This document shows positions 29,176 to 39,143 of a stretch of DNA of 64,000 nucleotides, piece by piece. The translations under genes were made by a program, and so were the position numbers. Position 1 is the stretch's first letter; every line of letters begins with the position of its first letter. This DNA comes from Lachnospiraceae bacterium. Lineage in GTDB: Bacteria > Bacillota > Clostridia > Lachnospirales > Lachnospiraceae. The notes beneath the pieces were generated by a model, which saw only the letters and a program-made list of their open reading frames with translations, ran no database searches and had not been told where the DNA came from. The stretch covers positions 24,541 to 88,540 of the forward strand of contig JAGACK010000046.1 of the NCBI GenBank assembly GCA_017614155.1, given 5' to 3'.

Positions 29176-32100
29176 AGATATCAAAAAGGTACTGGTGATC
29201 GGTTCCGGTCCGATAGTCATAGGACAGGCGGCAGAATTTGATTATGCGGGAACGCAGGGATGCCGCGCATTGAAGGAAGAAGGCGTCGAAGTCGTCCTCA
29301 TCAATTCCAATCCCGCGACGATCATGACTGACGGCGACATAGCGGACAAAGTATATATAGAGCCTCTGACGGTAAAGATCCTCGAGGAGCTGATAATAAA
29401 GGAAAAGCCTGACAGCATACTGCCGACTCTCGGAGGCCAGGCCGGACTGAACCTCGGAATGGAGCTTGAGGAATCGGGATTTTTAAAGGAACACAATGTA
29501 AGGCTGATAGGTACGACTTCGCAGACCATAAAAAAAGCAGAGGACAGGCTGGAATTCAAGAATACCATGGAAAAAGCCGGACAGCCTGTGGCACCTTCGC
29601 TTGTCGTTGAAAACATAGAAGACGGCGTGAAGTTCGCGCGCGAGATAGGATATCCCGTTGTGCTGCGTCCTGCCTATACCCTGGGAGGATCCGGCGGTGG
29701 CATAGCGCATAACGAGGAGGAAATAAGAGAGATCCTTTCAAACGGACTGCGTCTTTCGCGAGTAGGCCAGGTGCTGGTCGAAAGATCGATCGCAGGCTGG
29801 AAGGAGATCGAATATGAGGTGATGAGGGACAGCGCGGGAAATGTCATCACGGTTTGCAACATGGAAAACCTCGATCCGGTCGGAGTGCATACAGGTGATT
29901 CCATAGTGGTGGCTCCAAGCCAGACGCTCTCGGACAAGGAGTATCAGATGCTGCGTACCGCGGCGCTCAAGATCATAGATGAGCTGCAGATCACCGGCGG
30001 CTGCAATGTGCAGTTTGCTCTCCATCCGTCATCCTTTGAATACTGCGTGATCGAAGTAAATCCAAGGGTTTCCAGGTCATCGGCCCTGGCATCAAAGGCG
30101 ACCGGATATCCGATCGCAAAGGTGGCAGCAAAGATCGCCCTGGGTTATACGCTTGATGAGATAAAGAATGCCATAACGGGAAAAACCTATGCAAGCTTTG
30201 AGCCGGCGCTTGATTACTGCGTCGTAAAGATACCGAGACTTCCGTTTGATAAATTCATCACGGCAAAGAGGACTCTTTCCACCCAGATGAAGGCAACGGG
30301 CGAAGTCATGAGCATCTGCGATAACTTCGAGGGAGCTCTGATGAAAGCCATCAGATCGCTGGAGCAGAATGTCGACAGCCTCCTTTCCGTTGACTTTTCA
30401 AAGTATACAAGGGATGAGCTGCTTCGAAAGCTGGAAGTTGTTGATGACAGACGGATCTACTGCATAGCGGAGGCTGTCAGAAAGGGAATAGATTCCAGAA
30501 AGATAAATGAGATCACAAAGATCGACAGGTGGTTCATAGACAGGATCGCATCCCTTGTTGACACTGAGCACAGGCTGAAGAATGAAGAACTGACACCTGA
30601 GCTTTTAAGAAGGGCAAAAAAACAGGAGTTCCCGGATCATCTCATCGGAAAGCTCACGGGAAAAAGCAGGTTCAGGATAAAGGATCTGCGAAAGAAACAC
30701 GGCATTCTCCCTGCGTTCAAGATGGTAGATACCTGTGCCGCGGAATTTGAGGCAGAGACCCCCTACATGTACTCGGTATATGACGGAGAAGATGAAAGCA
30801 GCATGATCGTGCCTGACTGTGCAAAAGACGGAGGCAAAGACAGGACAAAGAAGGTCCTGGTGCTTGGCTCGGGTCCCATAAGGATCGGTCAGGGAATCGA
30901 GTTTGACTACTGCAGCGTGCATGCGACCTGGGCTTTCAAGAAGGCGGGATATGAGACCATAATCGTAAATAATAACCCAGAGACGGTATCCACCGATTTT
31001 GACATAGCCGACAGGCTGTATTTCGAGCCTCTGACGGATGAGGATGTGGAAAGCATCGTTGATGTGGAAAAGCCGGATGGAGCGGTGGTGCAGTTTGGCG
31101 GACAGACAGCGATCAAGCTGACCCAGGCGCTCATGGAGATGGGAGTTGAGATCTTTGGGACATCCGCGGAGAATGTCGACAAGGCGGAGGACAGGGAGCT
31201 CTTTGACGAGGTGCTCAATGAAACAGGCATCAGGCGTCCCGCAGGACATACGGTATTTACCGCAGCCGATGCAATAAAAGCCGCAAACGATCTTGGATAT
31301 CCCGTGCTCGTCAGACCTTCATATGTGCTGGGCGGACAGGGCATGAGGATAGCCTTTAACGATGATGAGATCAATGAATTCATAGGCATCATAAACAGGA
31401 TCGCCCAGGATCATCCCATACTGGTCGATAAATACATGATGGGCAAGGAGATCGAGGTTGACGCGGTATGTGACGGAAAGGATATCCTGATACCCGGGAT
31501 AATGGAGCATATCGAAAGGGCAGGCATCCATTCGGGAGACAGCATCTCCATCTACCCTGCTCCGACAATAAGCGAAAAGGCAAAGGAGACGATCGCTGAT
31601 TATACCGAAAGGCTCGCAAAGGCACTGGATGTCAGGGGGATGATAAACATACAGTTCATAGCCATGGGAGATGAGGTCTACTGTATAGAGGTAAACCCGA
31701 GATCGTCAAGGACGGTGCCTTATATCAGCAAGGTGACGGGAATACCGATAGTGGATCTGGCAGCGGGTGTCATAATGGGAAAGAGCATCAGGGAGCTGGG
31801 ATATGAGCCCGGGCTGCAGAAGGCGTCAGAATACTTTGCGATCAAGATGCCTGTATTCTCCTTCGAAAAGATACAGGATGCCGAGACAAGCCTGGGTCCC
31901 GAGATGAAATCAACAGGAGAGTGCCTCGGCATATCCAGGGATATGAACGAAGCTCTGTACAAGGCGTTCCTGGGAGCCGGCATAAGCCTGCCGAAGCACA
32001 GGCAGGTGATAATAACCGTAAAGGATGCCGACAAGCCTGAGATAGTGAACATAGGAAAACGCTTTGAGGCGCTCGGATACAAGATCTATGCCACAAGGAG

Positions 32101-32392
32101 CACGGCAAACTTCCTTGTGAACAACGGAGTGAACGCCCTGAAGGTAAACAATATACATCAGGAATCCCCGAACATCGAGGACCTGATCCTGGGACACAGG
32201 ATCGATCTTGTGGTCGATACACCGACACAGGGCTTTAATAAGAACAGGGACGGTTTTATTATACGAAGACTGTCAATAGAGACAGGCATAACCTGCCTGA
32301 CAGCGCTTGATACGGTAAATGCCCTGCTGACTGCGATGGAAACGGAAAATGCCGAAAGAGAGCTTGAACTGATAAACCTGGCTGAGCTATGA
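29162..32392 (+). CDS. carB: Carbamoyl-phosphate synthase, large subunit
   Basis: Synthesises carbamoyl phosphate from bicarbonate, ammonia and two ATP. About 1076 aa with two homologous ATP-grasp halves: KKVLVIGSGPIVIGQAAEFDY near the N-terminus and its repeat KVLVLGSGPIRIGQGIEFDY near residue 565, each followed by an ATP-grasp domain (ITGGCNVQFAL, VEVNPR/IEVNPRSSR). The last ~140 residues form the MGS-type allosteric domain. Starts are possible at GTG 29153, ATG 29156 and ATG 29162; I chose 29162 because MPKNKDIKKVLVIG matches the usual family start and AGGAG lies at 29147-29151. Confidence 0.96.
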   Translation: MPKNKDIKKVLVIGSGPIVIGQAAEFDYAGTQGCRALKEEGVEVVLINSNPATIMTDGDIADKVYIEPLTVKILEELIIKEKPDSILPTLGGQAGLNLGMELEESGFLKEHNVRLIGTTSQTIKKAEDRLEFKNTMEKAGQPVAPSLVVENIEDGVKFAREIGYPVVLRPAYTLGGSGGGIAHNEEEIREILSNGLRLSRVGQVLVERSIAGWKEIEYEVMRDSAGNVITVCNMENLDPVGVHTGDSIVVAPSQTLSDKEYQMLRTAALKIIDELQITGGCNVQFALHPSSFEYCVIEVNPRVSRSSALASKATGYPIAKVAAKIALGYTLDEIKNAITGKTYASFEPALDYCVVKIPRLPFDKFITAKRTLSTQMKATGEVMSICDNFEGALMKAIRSLEQNVDSLLSVDFSKYTRDELLRKLEVVDDRRIYCIAEAVRKGIDSRKINEITKIDRWFIDRIASLVDTEHRLKNEELTPELLRRAKKQEFPDHLIGKLTGKSRFRIKDLRKKHGILPAFKMVDTCAAEFEAETPYMYSVYDGEDESSMIVPDCAKDGGKDRTKKVLVLGSGPIRIGQGIEFDYCSVHATWAFKKAGYETIIVNNNPETVSTDFDIADRLYFEPLTDEDVESIVDVEKPDGAVVQFGGQTAIKLTQALMEMGVEIFGTSAENVDKAEDRELFDEVLNETGIRRPAGHTVFTAADAIKAANDLGYPVLVRPSYVLGGQGMRIAFNDDEINEFIGIINRIAQDHPILVDKYMMGKEIEVDAVCDGKDILIPGIMEHIERAGIHSGDSISIYPAPTISEKAKETIADYTERLAKALDVRGMINIQFIAMGDEVYCIEVNPRSSRTVPYISKVTGIPIVDLAAGVIMGKSIRELGYEPGLQKASEYFAIKMPVFSFEKIQDAETSLGPEMKSTGECLGISRDMNEALYKAFLGAGISLPKHRQVIITVKDADKPEIVNIGKRFEALGYKIYATRSTANFLVNNGVNALKVNNIHQESPNIEDLILGHRIDLVVDTPTQGFNKNRDGFIIRRLSIETGITCLTALDTVNALLTAMETENAERELELINLAEL

Positions 32393-33018
32393 ACAAAAGA
32401 GATTACCAGAAGGAGCTGGACGGGATAATAAAGGAAAACGGGATATCCGGGACGAGGCCTTCCCTGCTGCTGCATGTATGCTGCGCGCCATGCTCCTCCT
32501 ACTGCATGGAATACCTGACAGAGCATTTTGACATAACCCTGCTGTTTTATAATCCGAACATGGACAGCAGCGATGAATATGAAAAGCGAAAAGGGGAGCT
32601 TTTAAGGCTTGTAAAAGAAGCTTCGTTTCCGGTAAAGGTAAAAACTTTAAGCTTTGAGCCGGAGGAGTTTTTATGTGCGGTAAAGGGGCTTGAGGATGTG
32701 CCGGAAGGAGGAAGCAGATGCTTTGTCTGCTATGAGCTGAGACTCAGACGGACGGCGCAGCTTGCAGCCGAAAACGGTTTTGATTATTTCACGACGACTC
32801 TTTCAATCAGTCCTCTGAAAAATGCGGAAAAGATAAATGAGATCGGTGAAAGGCTCGGAAAAGAATACGGTGTAAAGCACCTTCCGTCGGATTTCAAAAA
32901 GAGAAACGGATACAAAAGATCCATAGAACTGTCAAGGGAATATGATCTTTACAGACAGGATTACTGCGGATGTGTTTATTCAAAAAAGGAAAGAGAAAAA
33001 AGGAGAACGGATAATTGA
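32389..33018 (+). CDS. queH: Epoxyqueuosine reductase QueH
   Basis: Non-orthologous replacement of QueG that reduces epoxyqueuosine to queuosine in the wobble position of certain tRNAs. The 209-aa protein (formerly DUF208) shows LHVCCAPCSSYC, CFVCYELRLRRTA and DYCGCVYSKKERE, the Cys-rich motifs that bind a [4Fe-4S] cluster and a second metal. It overlaps carB by 4 bases and argS by 4 bases, so carA-carB-queH-argS read as one operon of anabolic and translation genes. Confidence 0.93.
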   Translation: MNKRDYQKELDGIIKENGISGTRPSLLLHVCCAPCSSYCMEYLTEHFDITLLFYNPNMDSSDEYEKRKGELLRLVKEASFPVKVKTLSFEPEEFLCAVKGLEDVPEGGSRCFVCYELRLRRTAQLAAENGFDYFTTTLSISPLKNAEKINEIGERLGKEYGVKHLPSDFKKRNGYKRSIELSREYDLYRQDYCGCVYSKKEREKRRTDN

Positions 33019-34736
33019 AAAAACTGCTTGATATTCTGACAAATGAGATGGCACGTGCTTTTGAAAGCGCCGGTTATGATGAGAAATATGCAAAGGTCAC
33101 TGTATCAAACAGGCCGGATCTATGCCAGTTCCAGTGCAACGGCGCAATGGCGGCGGTAAAGGAATACAAAAAGGCTCCGCTGATGATCGCTCAGGATGTG
33201 GTGGAAAAGCTTTCCGGTTCTGCGTGCTTCAAAAAGGCAGAGGCCGTAAAACCCGGGTTCATCAACCTGGACCTTGACGATGCTGCTCTCAGGGATTATA
33301 TCGCAGAAATGTCAGAGTCCGAAAAGTTCGGTCTGGAAAAACCTGAAAAAAAGGAGACCATCATAGTTGATTACGGCGGACCAAATGTCGCAAAGCCGCT
33401 TCATATCGGACACTTAAGAGCCGCGATAATCGGGGAGAGTGTAAAGCGCATAGGTAAATATGCAGGACATGATGTGCAGGGTGATATACATCTGGGGGAC
33501 TGGGGACTGCAGATGGGACTGATCATTGCCTATATGAAGGAAAACGATATGGACATGCCTTCGCTTTCCGAACTTGAAAAGATCTATCCTGCGGCATCGG
33601 CAAAGTCTTCGGGGGATGAGGATTTCAAAAAGAAGGCCATGGATATCACCTATGAGCTGCAGCACGGCAATGAGGAATATACGAAGATCTGGCAGCATAT
33701 CATGAAGATATCGGTCGAGGACCTGAAAAAAAACTATGAGAAGCTGAATGTGTTTTTTGAGATATGGAAGGGCGAGTCGGATGCGCAGCCGTTCATCGAT
33801 CCCATGGTGGAAAAGATGAAAAAGGACGGATTTGCCCATGAGTCACAGGGGGCGCTGGTAGTCGATGTAGGAGAGGAAACGGATACAAAAGAGATACCTC
33901 CCTGCATGATACTGAAATCTGATAATGCTTCCCTTTACACGACCACGGATCTGGCTACCCTCGTTCAGAGAGTGAAGGACTATGATCCGGACAGGGTCAT
34001 CTATGTGGTGGACAAAAGACAGGACCTTCATTTCGTTCAGGTGTTCAGATGCGCAAAAAAGACCGGTATAGTAAAGGATGATACAAAACTCCTCTTCCTT
34101 GGGTTCGGAACGATGAACGGAGCAGACGGAAAACCTTTCAAGACAAGGGCCGGAGGAGTGATGAGGCTTGAGACCCTGCTTTCTGATGTCTATGAAAAGT
34201 GCTGCGAAAGGATGAAGGAAAATGGCGGGGAGATGTCTGAGGACGAAAGGAACGATACTGCACGGAAGATCGCGCTTGCTGCCATCAAGTACGGAGATCT
34301 TTCGAATCAGGCATCAAAGGATTATGTTTTTGATATAGACAAGTTCACATCCTTTGAGGGCAATACCGGACCTTATATCCTCTACACGATAGTCAGGATC
34401 AAATCGATCCTTCGAAAATACATGGAAGAGGGAGGAAGGACAGAAGGAGTGAATTTTACGGCGCCCGCATCTGATGCCGAGAGGCAGCTGCTGCTCCTCC
34501 TGACGGGATATAATGCCATGATGCAGGGAGCCTTTGAGGATACCGCGCCCCACAGGATCTGCGCGTATGTCTATGAGCTGGCAAATGCTTTCAATCATTT
34601 CTATCATGAGACAAAGATCCTTGCCGAAGAGAATACAGAGCAGAAGGAGAGCTATATCTCTCTGCTTCTGCTGACGAAGGGCATACTGGAGGACTGCATC
34701 GATGTTCTCGGATTTGAGGCGCCGGAAAAGATGTGA
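33015..34736 (+). CDS. argS: Arginyl-tRNA synthetase (TTG start)
   Basis: Charges tRNA-Arg. The 573-aa protein has the N-terminal Add1 domain, NVAKPLHIGHLRAAIIGES with the HIGH motif, GADGKPFKTRAGGVMRL in place of a canonical KMSKS (usual in ArgS), and a C-terminal DALR anticodon-binding domain. The start is TTG at 33015, overlapping the queH stop by 4 bases; AGGAG at 33001-33005 lies 9 bases upstream, and no in-frame ATG suits the N-terminus. Confidence 0.95.
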   Translation: MKKLLDILTNEMARAFESAGYDEKYAKVTVSNRPDLCQFQCNGAMAAVKEYKKAPLMIAQDVVEKLSGSACFKKAEAVKPGFINLDLDDAALRDYIAEMSESEKFGLEKPEKKETIIVDYGGPNVAKPLHIGHLRAAIIGESVKRIGKYAGHDVQGDIHLGDWGLQMGLIIAYMKENDMDMPSLSELEKIYPAASAKSSGDEDFKKKAMDITYELQHGNEEYTKIWQHIMKISVEDLKKNYEKLNVFFEIWKGESDAQPFIDPMVEKMKKDGFAHESQGALVVDVGEETDTKEIPPCMILKSDNASLYTTTDLATLVQRVKDYDPDRVIYVVDKRQDLHFVQVFRCAKKTGIVKDDTKLLFLGFGTMNGADGKPFKTRAGGVMRLETLLSDVYEKCCERMKENGGEMSEDERNDTARKIALAAIKYGDLSNQASKDYVFDIDKFTSFEGNTGPYILYTIVRIKSILRKYMEEGGRTEGVNFTAPASDAERQLLLLLTGYNAMMQGAFEDTAPHRICAYVYELANAFNHFYHETKILAEENTEQKESYISLLLLTKGILEDCIDVLGFEAPEKM

Positions 34737-34819
34737 TCTGTGAGAACACACATTGTTCATATTTTTTGTGTATAGTTACCTGGTTTGATAGTCGCTTTTA
34801 TTATACGGAGGAGAAAACC

Positions 34820-36634
34820 TTGTTTTTCAAAAAGCATAAGAAACTGATTATTTTTCTGGTAATACTGGCAGTGCTCCTGGCAGTATTCTTTATCTTTGTA
34901 TTTCCGAAGATCCTTGAACTGAAAAATGCCGGGAATGTGGTGGAACAGAATTTTGAGGAGATCGAACGGCAGGATATCAGCAATACAGTTGCCGTGACAG
35001 GGACCGTGGAGGCAAAGGAGAGCAGGACACTTTCAACTCTTGTTGCAAATACGAAGGTCACATCGGTCAATGTAAAGGTTGGAGACAGGGTCAGCGCAGG
35101 ACAGCAGATCTGTGTATTTGATTCCTCCAGCATAGAGGCAAAGATGACGAATCTGGAAAAACAGATGGACATCGCCTCGACAAAGTCGAATGAATCCGTT
35201 ACGAACGCCCAGGTGAATGTGAACAAGGCAAATACCACCATGGCAAACGATTATGTGGACAATACAACGAACCAGGCAAGACTGAAACAGACCTATGATG
35301 ATGCCATGAAGGATTATTACAATGCCTGCGACGGATATTCCGACTCAAAGACTGCAAGGGACAGCGCAAAGTCGGATTATGAAGACAAAAAGAGCTCCTA
35401 TGAAAAGGCAAAATCAAACTATGATGACATACCTGATTCCTACAAGGCAGGGACGGTGAGCGGTGACGATATAGACGAGGAAAAAAGAGAGAAATGGAAC
35501 AACTGGATAAAGGAGTACAATTACTGGTCGCAGCTCTATCAGAGCGCCAAGAGCACCTATGAAGCGGCTCAGAGCAAAGTAGAATCATATGAGAAGAATA
35601 TTGAGAGTGCGGAAAAGGCTGTCAGGACAGCAAAGCAGAATCTCGATGATGCAGGCATCAAGACGGACAGGACGCTGATCTCTGATTATACGAATCTTGC
35701 CACTTCCCAGCTTTCGCAGACAACAGCAAATGTCGAGGCAAGGGCGACAAATGATCAGAACAGGGAGCAGATGAACGATTATCAGACCCAGCTTGATAAC
35801 ACCGTGATCACATCCCCTATCGACGGTATCATAACTTCGCTTTCCGTCAAAGAAGGAGATGAATTTGCATCACAGTCAAAGAGTGAGGTCTGTGTGGTGC
35901 AGGATGATTCTGTCTGGATAATAAAAGGAAATGTTGACCAGTATGATATCAGCAATGTCAAAGAAGGCATGAAGGCGAAAGTAAAGACCGATGCGACAGG
36001 AGATGATGAGATGGAGGGAACAGTGACCTTTGTATCGCCTGTACCCGGCACATCGACGAGTTCGACAGGAACGACAGGATCACAGGCGGGCGGATCTTCG
36101 TCATCATCTTCTGCTACATATCCTGTCGAGATAACCCTTAAAGAAAGGGATGACAGGATAAGGATAGGCATGACGGCAGAGATCTCGGTAGTGCTTGAAC
36201 AGGTGGAAAATGTCCTGGCCGTGCCCTATGACAGCATAATGGAAAGGCCGGACGGAACCTTCTATATCACAGTGGCAGATGATGATGGTGCATTTCCCGC
36301 GTCCGGGGCGGACAAGGATATAAAGCCCTCTTCAAACGGAACCTTTGGAAAACCTGTAAAAGACGGGGAGGGAGAGATGCCGCCCATGCCTGAGGGATTT
36401 CCGGAGGACGCAAAGAAAGAAATAAAGAAAAAGAAGAAAGAGGAAAAGACAGAGGTAAAAACAAGGGATATAACAGTGAAGAAGGGCCTTGAGACTGATT
36501 ACTATACGGAGGTGATCTCAGCTGAGCTGAAGGAAGGGATGAGGGTCCTTATTCCCGAATCAAATGACGACGATATGTTCCCGGACGGCGGACCTATGAT
36601 GCTGGACGGTCCCGGTCCGGGAGGAGGATTCTGA
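34820..36634 (+). CDS. MacA-like membrane fusion protein (HlyD family), TTG start
   Basis: Periplasmic-adaptor-type subunit of an ABC exporter, here in a Gram-positive. The open frame begins at 34733, but the signal-anchor KKHKKLIIFLVILAVLLAVFFIF and GGAGGAG (34807-34813) point to TTG 34820, giving 604 aa. Order: membrane anchor (residues 8-28), beta-barrel/lipoyl half (VAVTGTVEAKESRTLS), a long coiled coil (about 110-320, Lys/Asp/Ser-rich), second lipoyl half (TVITSPIDGIITSLSVKEGDEF), Ser/Gly/Thr linker, and a Lys-rich then Gly/Pro-rich tail ending DGPGPGGGF. The next gene follows 4 bases later; the three genes form an exporter operon. Confidence 0.88.
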   Translation: MFFKKHKKLIIFLVILAVLLAVFFIFVFPKILELKNAGNVVEQNFEEIERQDISNTVAVTGTVEAKESRTLSTLVANTKVTSVNVKVGDRVSAGQQICVFDSSSIEAKMTNLEKQMDIASTKSNESVTNAQVNVNKANTTMANDYVDNTTNQARLKQTYDDAMKDYYNACDGYSDSKTARDSAKSDYEDKKSSYEKAKSNYDDIPDSYKAGTVSGDDIDEEKREKWNNWIKEYNYWSQLYQSAKSTYEAAQSKVESYEKNIESAEKAVRTAKQNLDDAGIKTDRTLISDYTNLATSQLSQTTANVEARATNDQNREQMNDYQTQLDNTVITSPIDGIITSLSVKEGDEFASQSKSEVCVVQDDSVWIIKGNVDQYDISNVKEGMKAKVKTDATGDDEMEGTVTFVSPVPGTSTSSTGTTGSQAGGSSSSSSATYPVEITLKERDDRIRIGMTAEISVVLEQVENVLAVPYDSIMERPDGTFYITVADDDGAFPASGADKDIKPSSNGTFGKPVKDGEGEMPPMPEGFPEDAKKEIKKKKKEEKTEVKTRDITVKKGLETDYYTEVISAELKEGMRVLIPESNDDDMFPDGGPMMLDGPGPGGGF

Positions 36635-36638
36635 TCTG

Positions 36639-37361
36639 ATGGAAGAGCAGGCAGGAAAAGTCATCATAGATGCAAAGGGTATAATAAAGAGATTTTACAT
36701 CGGACAGCCCAACGAGCTTGAGATCCTTCACGGCATAGATATCACCGTACGGGAAGGAGAATTCGTTGCAGTCGTCGGAGCATCCGGCTCCGGCAAATCA
36801 ACCCTTATGAATATAATAGGAGCGCTCGACAAGCCTACGGAGGGAACATATTCGCTCGACGGAGTGGATGTCATGAGCGCAAAAGACAAAGAGCTTTCGG
36901 GTATCAGGAACAAAAAGATAGGGTTTGTCTTTCAGACCTATAATCTGATATCCAGGACAAACGCGCTCAAAAATGTCGAGCTCCCCATGCTGTATGCAGG
37001 GGTTCCGAGAAATGCCCGGATAAGCAGGGCAAAGGAACTTCTTGATATGGTGGGGATGGGCGACCGTATGATGCACAGATCCGATGAACTGTCCGGAGGT
37101 CAGAAACAGCGTGTGGCCATAGCCAGGGCAATGGCAAACGATCCGGCTATAATACTTGCTGATGAGCCTACGGGAGCTCTTGATTCAAAGACAGGAAGGC
37201 TCATCATGGATATCTTTCATGACCTAAACAAAAAACAGGGAAAGACCATCGTACTTATCACACACTCACCTGAGCTTGCCGAGGAAACTGGTAGGATCCT
37301 GACCATAAGCGACGGACTGATCACGGGGGAAAGGAGGGGCAAAACCGATGCTGATAGGTGA
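36639..37361 (+). CDS. MacB-type ABC transporter ATPase
   Basis: A 240-aa ATPase of the LolD/MacB class. It has Walker A GASGSGKST, Q-loop VFQTYNLI, signature LSGGQKQRVAIARAMANDP, Walker B IILADEPTGALDS and the switch His in LITHSPE. It energises the permease encoded next, whose start lies 14 bases inside its 3' end. The substrate is not evident; the class exports peptides, antibiotics, siderophores or lipoproteins. Confidence 0.93.
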   Translation: MEEQAGKVIIDAKGIIKRFYIGQPNELEILHGIDITVREGEFVAVVGASGSGKSTLMNIIGALDKPTEGTYSLDGVDVMSAKDKELSGIRNKKIGFVFQTYNLISRTNALKNVELPMLYAGVPRNARISRAKELLDMVGMGDRMMHRSDELSGGQKQRVAIARAMANDPAIILADEPTGALDSKTGRLIMDIFHDLNKKQGKTIVLITHSPELAEETGRILTISDGLITGERRGKTDADR

Positions 37362-38646
37362 AAACATACTCCTTGCCCTCAGCGCGCTCCGGGCAAACAG
37401 GACAAGAGCATTTCTGACGATGCTGGGCATCATCATAGGCATAGCTTCCGTCATAACTATCATGACCATAGGCCAGGCCATGACAAATTCCCTAAATGAT
37501 GAGATGTCGGGACTCGGGGCAAATAATATCACTGTCAATGTTTCCCAGAAAAGATCAAAGACGGAAATGTCCGATACTGGGTTCATGTTCAGGATGGGTC
37601 CCAGAAGAAACAATATGAAGAATGAGGACAAGTTAAGCCTTGAGATGATAGAGGACATGAAAACGGAGTTTTCCGACAGGATATCCGGAGTGATCCTCAA
37701 AGAGTCTGTCGGCACAGGGACTGTAAAGCATCTCAAAGATTATGCCAATGTGGATATCACGGGTCTGAATGCAGTCGGAATGGAAAAAGAGGACCTGGAA
37801 ATGGTATGCGGCAGGCAGTTTACATCGGTCGACCAGAAGGAGGCAAGGAAGGTCTGTGTGGTATCCAATTATATGGTGGGAAATATGTTTGACGAGGACA
37901 ATGAAGGCGCCCTCGGAAAGCAGATAACCGTTGTGGTAAACGACAGGTTCTATCACTATACCATAGTGGGAGTGTATTCATATAAGGAATACGCCGATCC
38001 GGAGCCGTATAATAAAAGCGAGCATTATGACACTCAGACCACGCTGTATCTTCCGCTTGAGACTGCGGTCAGACAGAACCATTCAAAGAACAGGTTCACC
38101 GAATTCACAGTCATCGGAAACACCGGTGAAAATGTTGAGGATCTGATGAAGGATATCAAAGTCTTTTTCAATGATAAGTATTACAGAAAAAATGAAAACT
38201 ATGAGGTCACAAGCTCATCGATGGCCTCGATGGTCAAAAGCCTGACGGAGATGATGGGCACGGTGTCTCTTGCCATATCCTTGATCGCGGGCATTTCGCT
38301 TTTGGTCGGGGGCATAGGCGTTATGAACATTATGCTGGTCTCGGTCACGGAAAGAACAAAGGAGATAGGGACCAGAAAAGCACTCGGTGCCACGAACTCC
38401 TCCATCAGGCTGCAGTTTATAGTCGAATCCATAACGCTCTGCGTCGCAGGAGGATTCATAGGAGTGGTTCTCGGTATCGTTATAGGAAATATCATTTCAA
38501 AGGTCATGAAGTATTCGGCTGCGGCCCCGATTTCGGGTATAATAATTTCAGTGCTGTTTTCGATGGCCATCGGCGTATTCTTCGGTTATTATCCGGCAAA
38601 CAAGGCGGCCAAGATGAACCCTATCGATGCCCTCAGGTATGAGTGA
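37348..38646 (+). CDS. MacB-like ABC transporter permease (FtsX domain)
   Basis: A 432-aa permease with one membrane helix near the N-terminus (FLTMLGIIIGIASVITIMTIG), a large extracytoplasmic MacB-PCD domain (about residues 45-280), then three helices in the FtsX domain (SLAISLIAGISLLVGGIGVMNIMLVSV and two more). The motif SVTERTKEIGTRKALGA is diagnostic. AGGAGG lies 9 bases before the ATG. Together with the two preceding genes it makes a complete MacA-MacB-like exporter without an outer membrane partner, as expected in Firmicutes. Confidence 0.92.
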   Translation: MLIGENILLALSALRANRTRAFLTMLGIIIGIASVITIMTIGQAMTNSLNDEMSGLGANNITVNVSQKRSKTEMSDTGFMFRMGPRRNNMKNEDKLSLEMIEDMKTEFSDRISGVILKESVGTGTVKHLKDYANVDITGLNAVGMEKEDLEMVCGRQFTSVDQKEARKVCVVSNYMVGNMFDEDNEGALGKQITVVVNDRFYHYTIVGVYSYKEYADPEPYNKSEHYDTQTTLYLPLETAVRQNHSKNRFTEFTVIGNTGENVEDLMKDIKVFFNDKYYRKNENYEVTSSSMASMVKSLTEMMGTVSLAISLIAGISLLVGGIGVMNIMLVSVTERTKEIGTRKALGATNSSIRLQFIVESITLCVAGGFIGVVLGIVIGNIISKVMKYSAAAPISGIIISVLFSMAIGVFFGYYPANKAAKMNPIDALRYE

Positions 38647-38726
38647 TCTTGTCTTTGGCCCTTTCTTCGGCAGATTCGTATATATTTCTGTAAACAGTTA
38701 CGGAAAGTTTTTTTGGAGGAAGGAAA

Positions 38727-39008
38727 ATGAAGGAATTATCAGAAAGGATAGATATGTTAAATGACGATATGCTTGAAAATGTCTCCGGCGGTACCGAAAG
38801 ACCGAATTATTCCAATGCCGAACTGACTAAAGCAGGTGTAATGGTAAAGAATATAGATGGGAAGAAGGTATATCAGACCATGCTCAGCACAGGGAAGACC
38901 TTAAATCTGACACAGGGAGAGGCGTTATCAATGGTGGACTGCTACAATATCTCAGGAGGTGTCAAGCTTAACGACCAGCAGATCAAGGATCTGATCAGCC
39001 AGAGCTGA
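38727..39008 (+). CDS. Small double-glycine leader peptide (candidate exported peptide)
   Basis: A 93-aa protein, 80 bases downstream of the MacB-like permease, with GGAGG ahead of its ATG. Residues 1-22 (KELSERIDMLNDDMLENVSGG) resemble double-glycine leaders: charged helix, LxxxxLxxVSGG pattern and cleavage after GG. The remaining ~71 residues (TERPNYSNAEL to the end) are hydrophilic, have a single Cys and a second internal SGG. The exporter upstream has no C39 peptidase domain, so processing would need another enzyme. No known bacteriocin family is recognised; the leader reading is an inference. Confidence 0.6.
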   Translation: MKELSERIDMLNDDMLENVSGGTERPNYSNAELTKAGVMVKNIDGKKVYQTMLSTGKTLNLTQGEALSMVDCYNISGGVKLNDQQIKDLISQS

Positions 39009-39143
39009 TAAACAGGAAAATAAGGTGTCCCGGATACATGAGTACATGTGATATTCTTTCTTCCGGCGGCAAAGATCCCAACCAGTCGAAATAGCTCTTT
39101 TTTGAGAAAATAACCAAGGACAGTGAATCAGAAGGGAGAAATA

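Noticed and set aside
36639-38646. Assigning the exporter as a bacteriocin transporter
   Set aside because: The ATPase lacks an N-terminal C39 peptidase domain and the permease is of FtsX/MacB type; only adjacency links it to the GG peptide.
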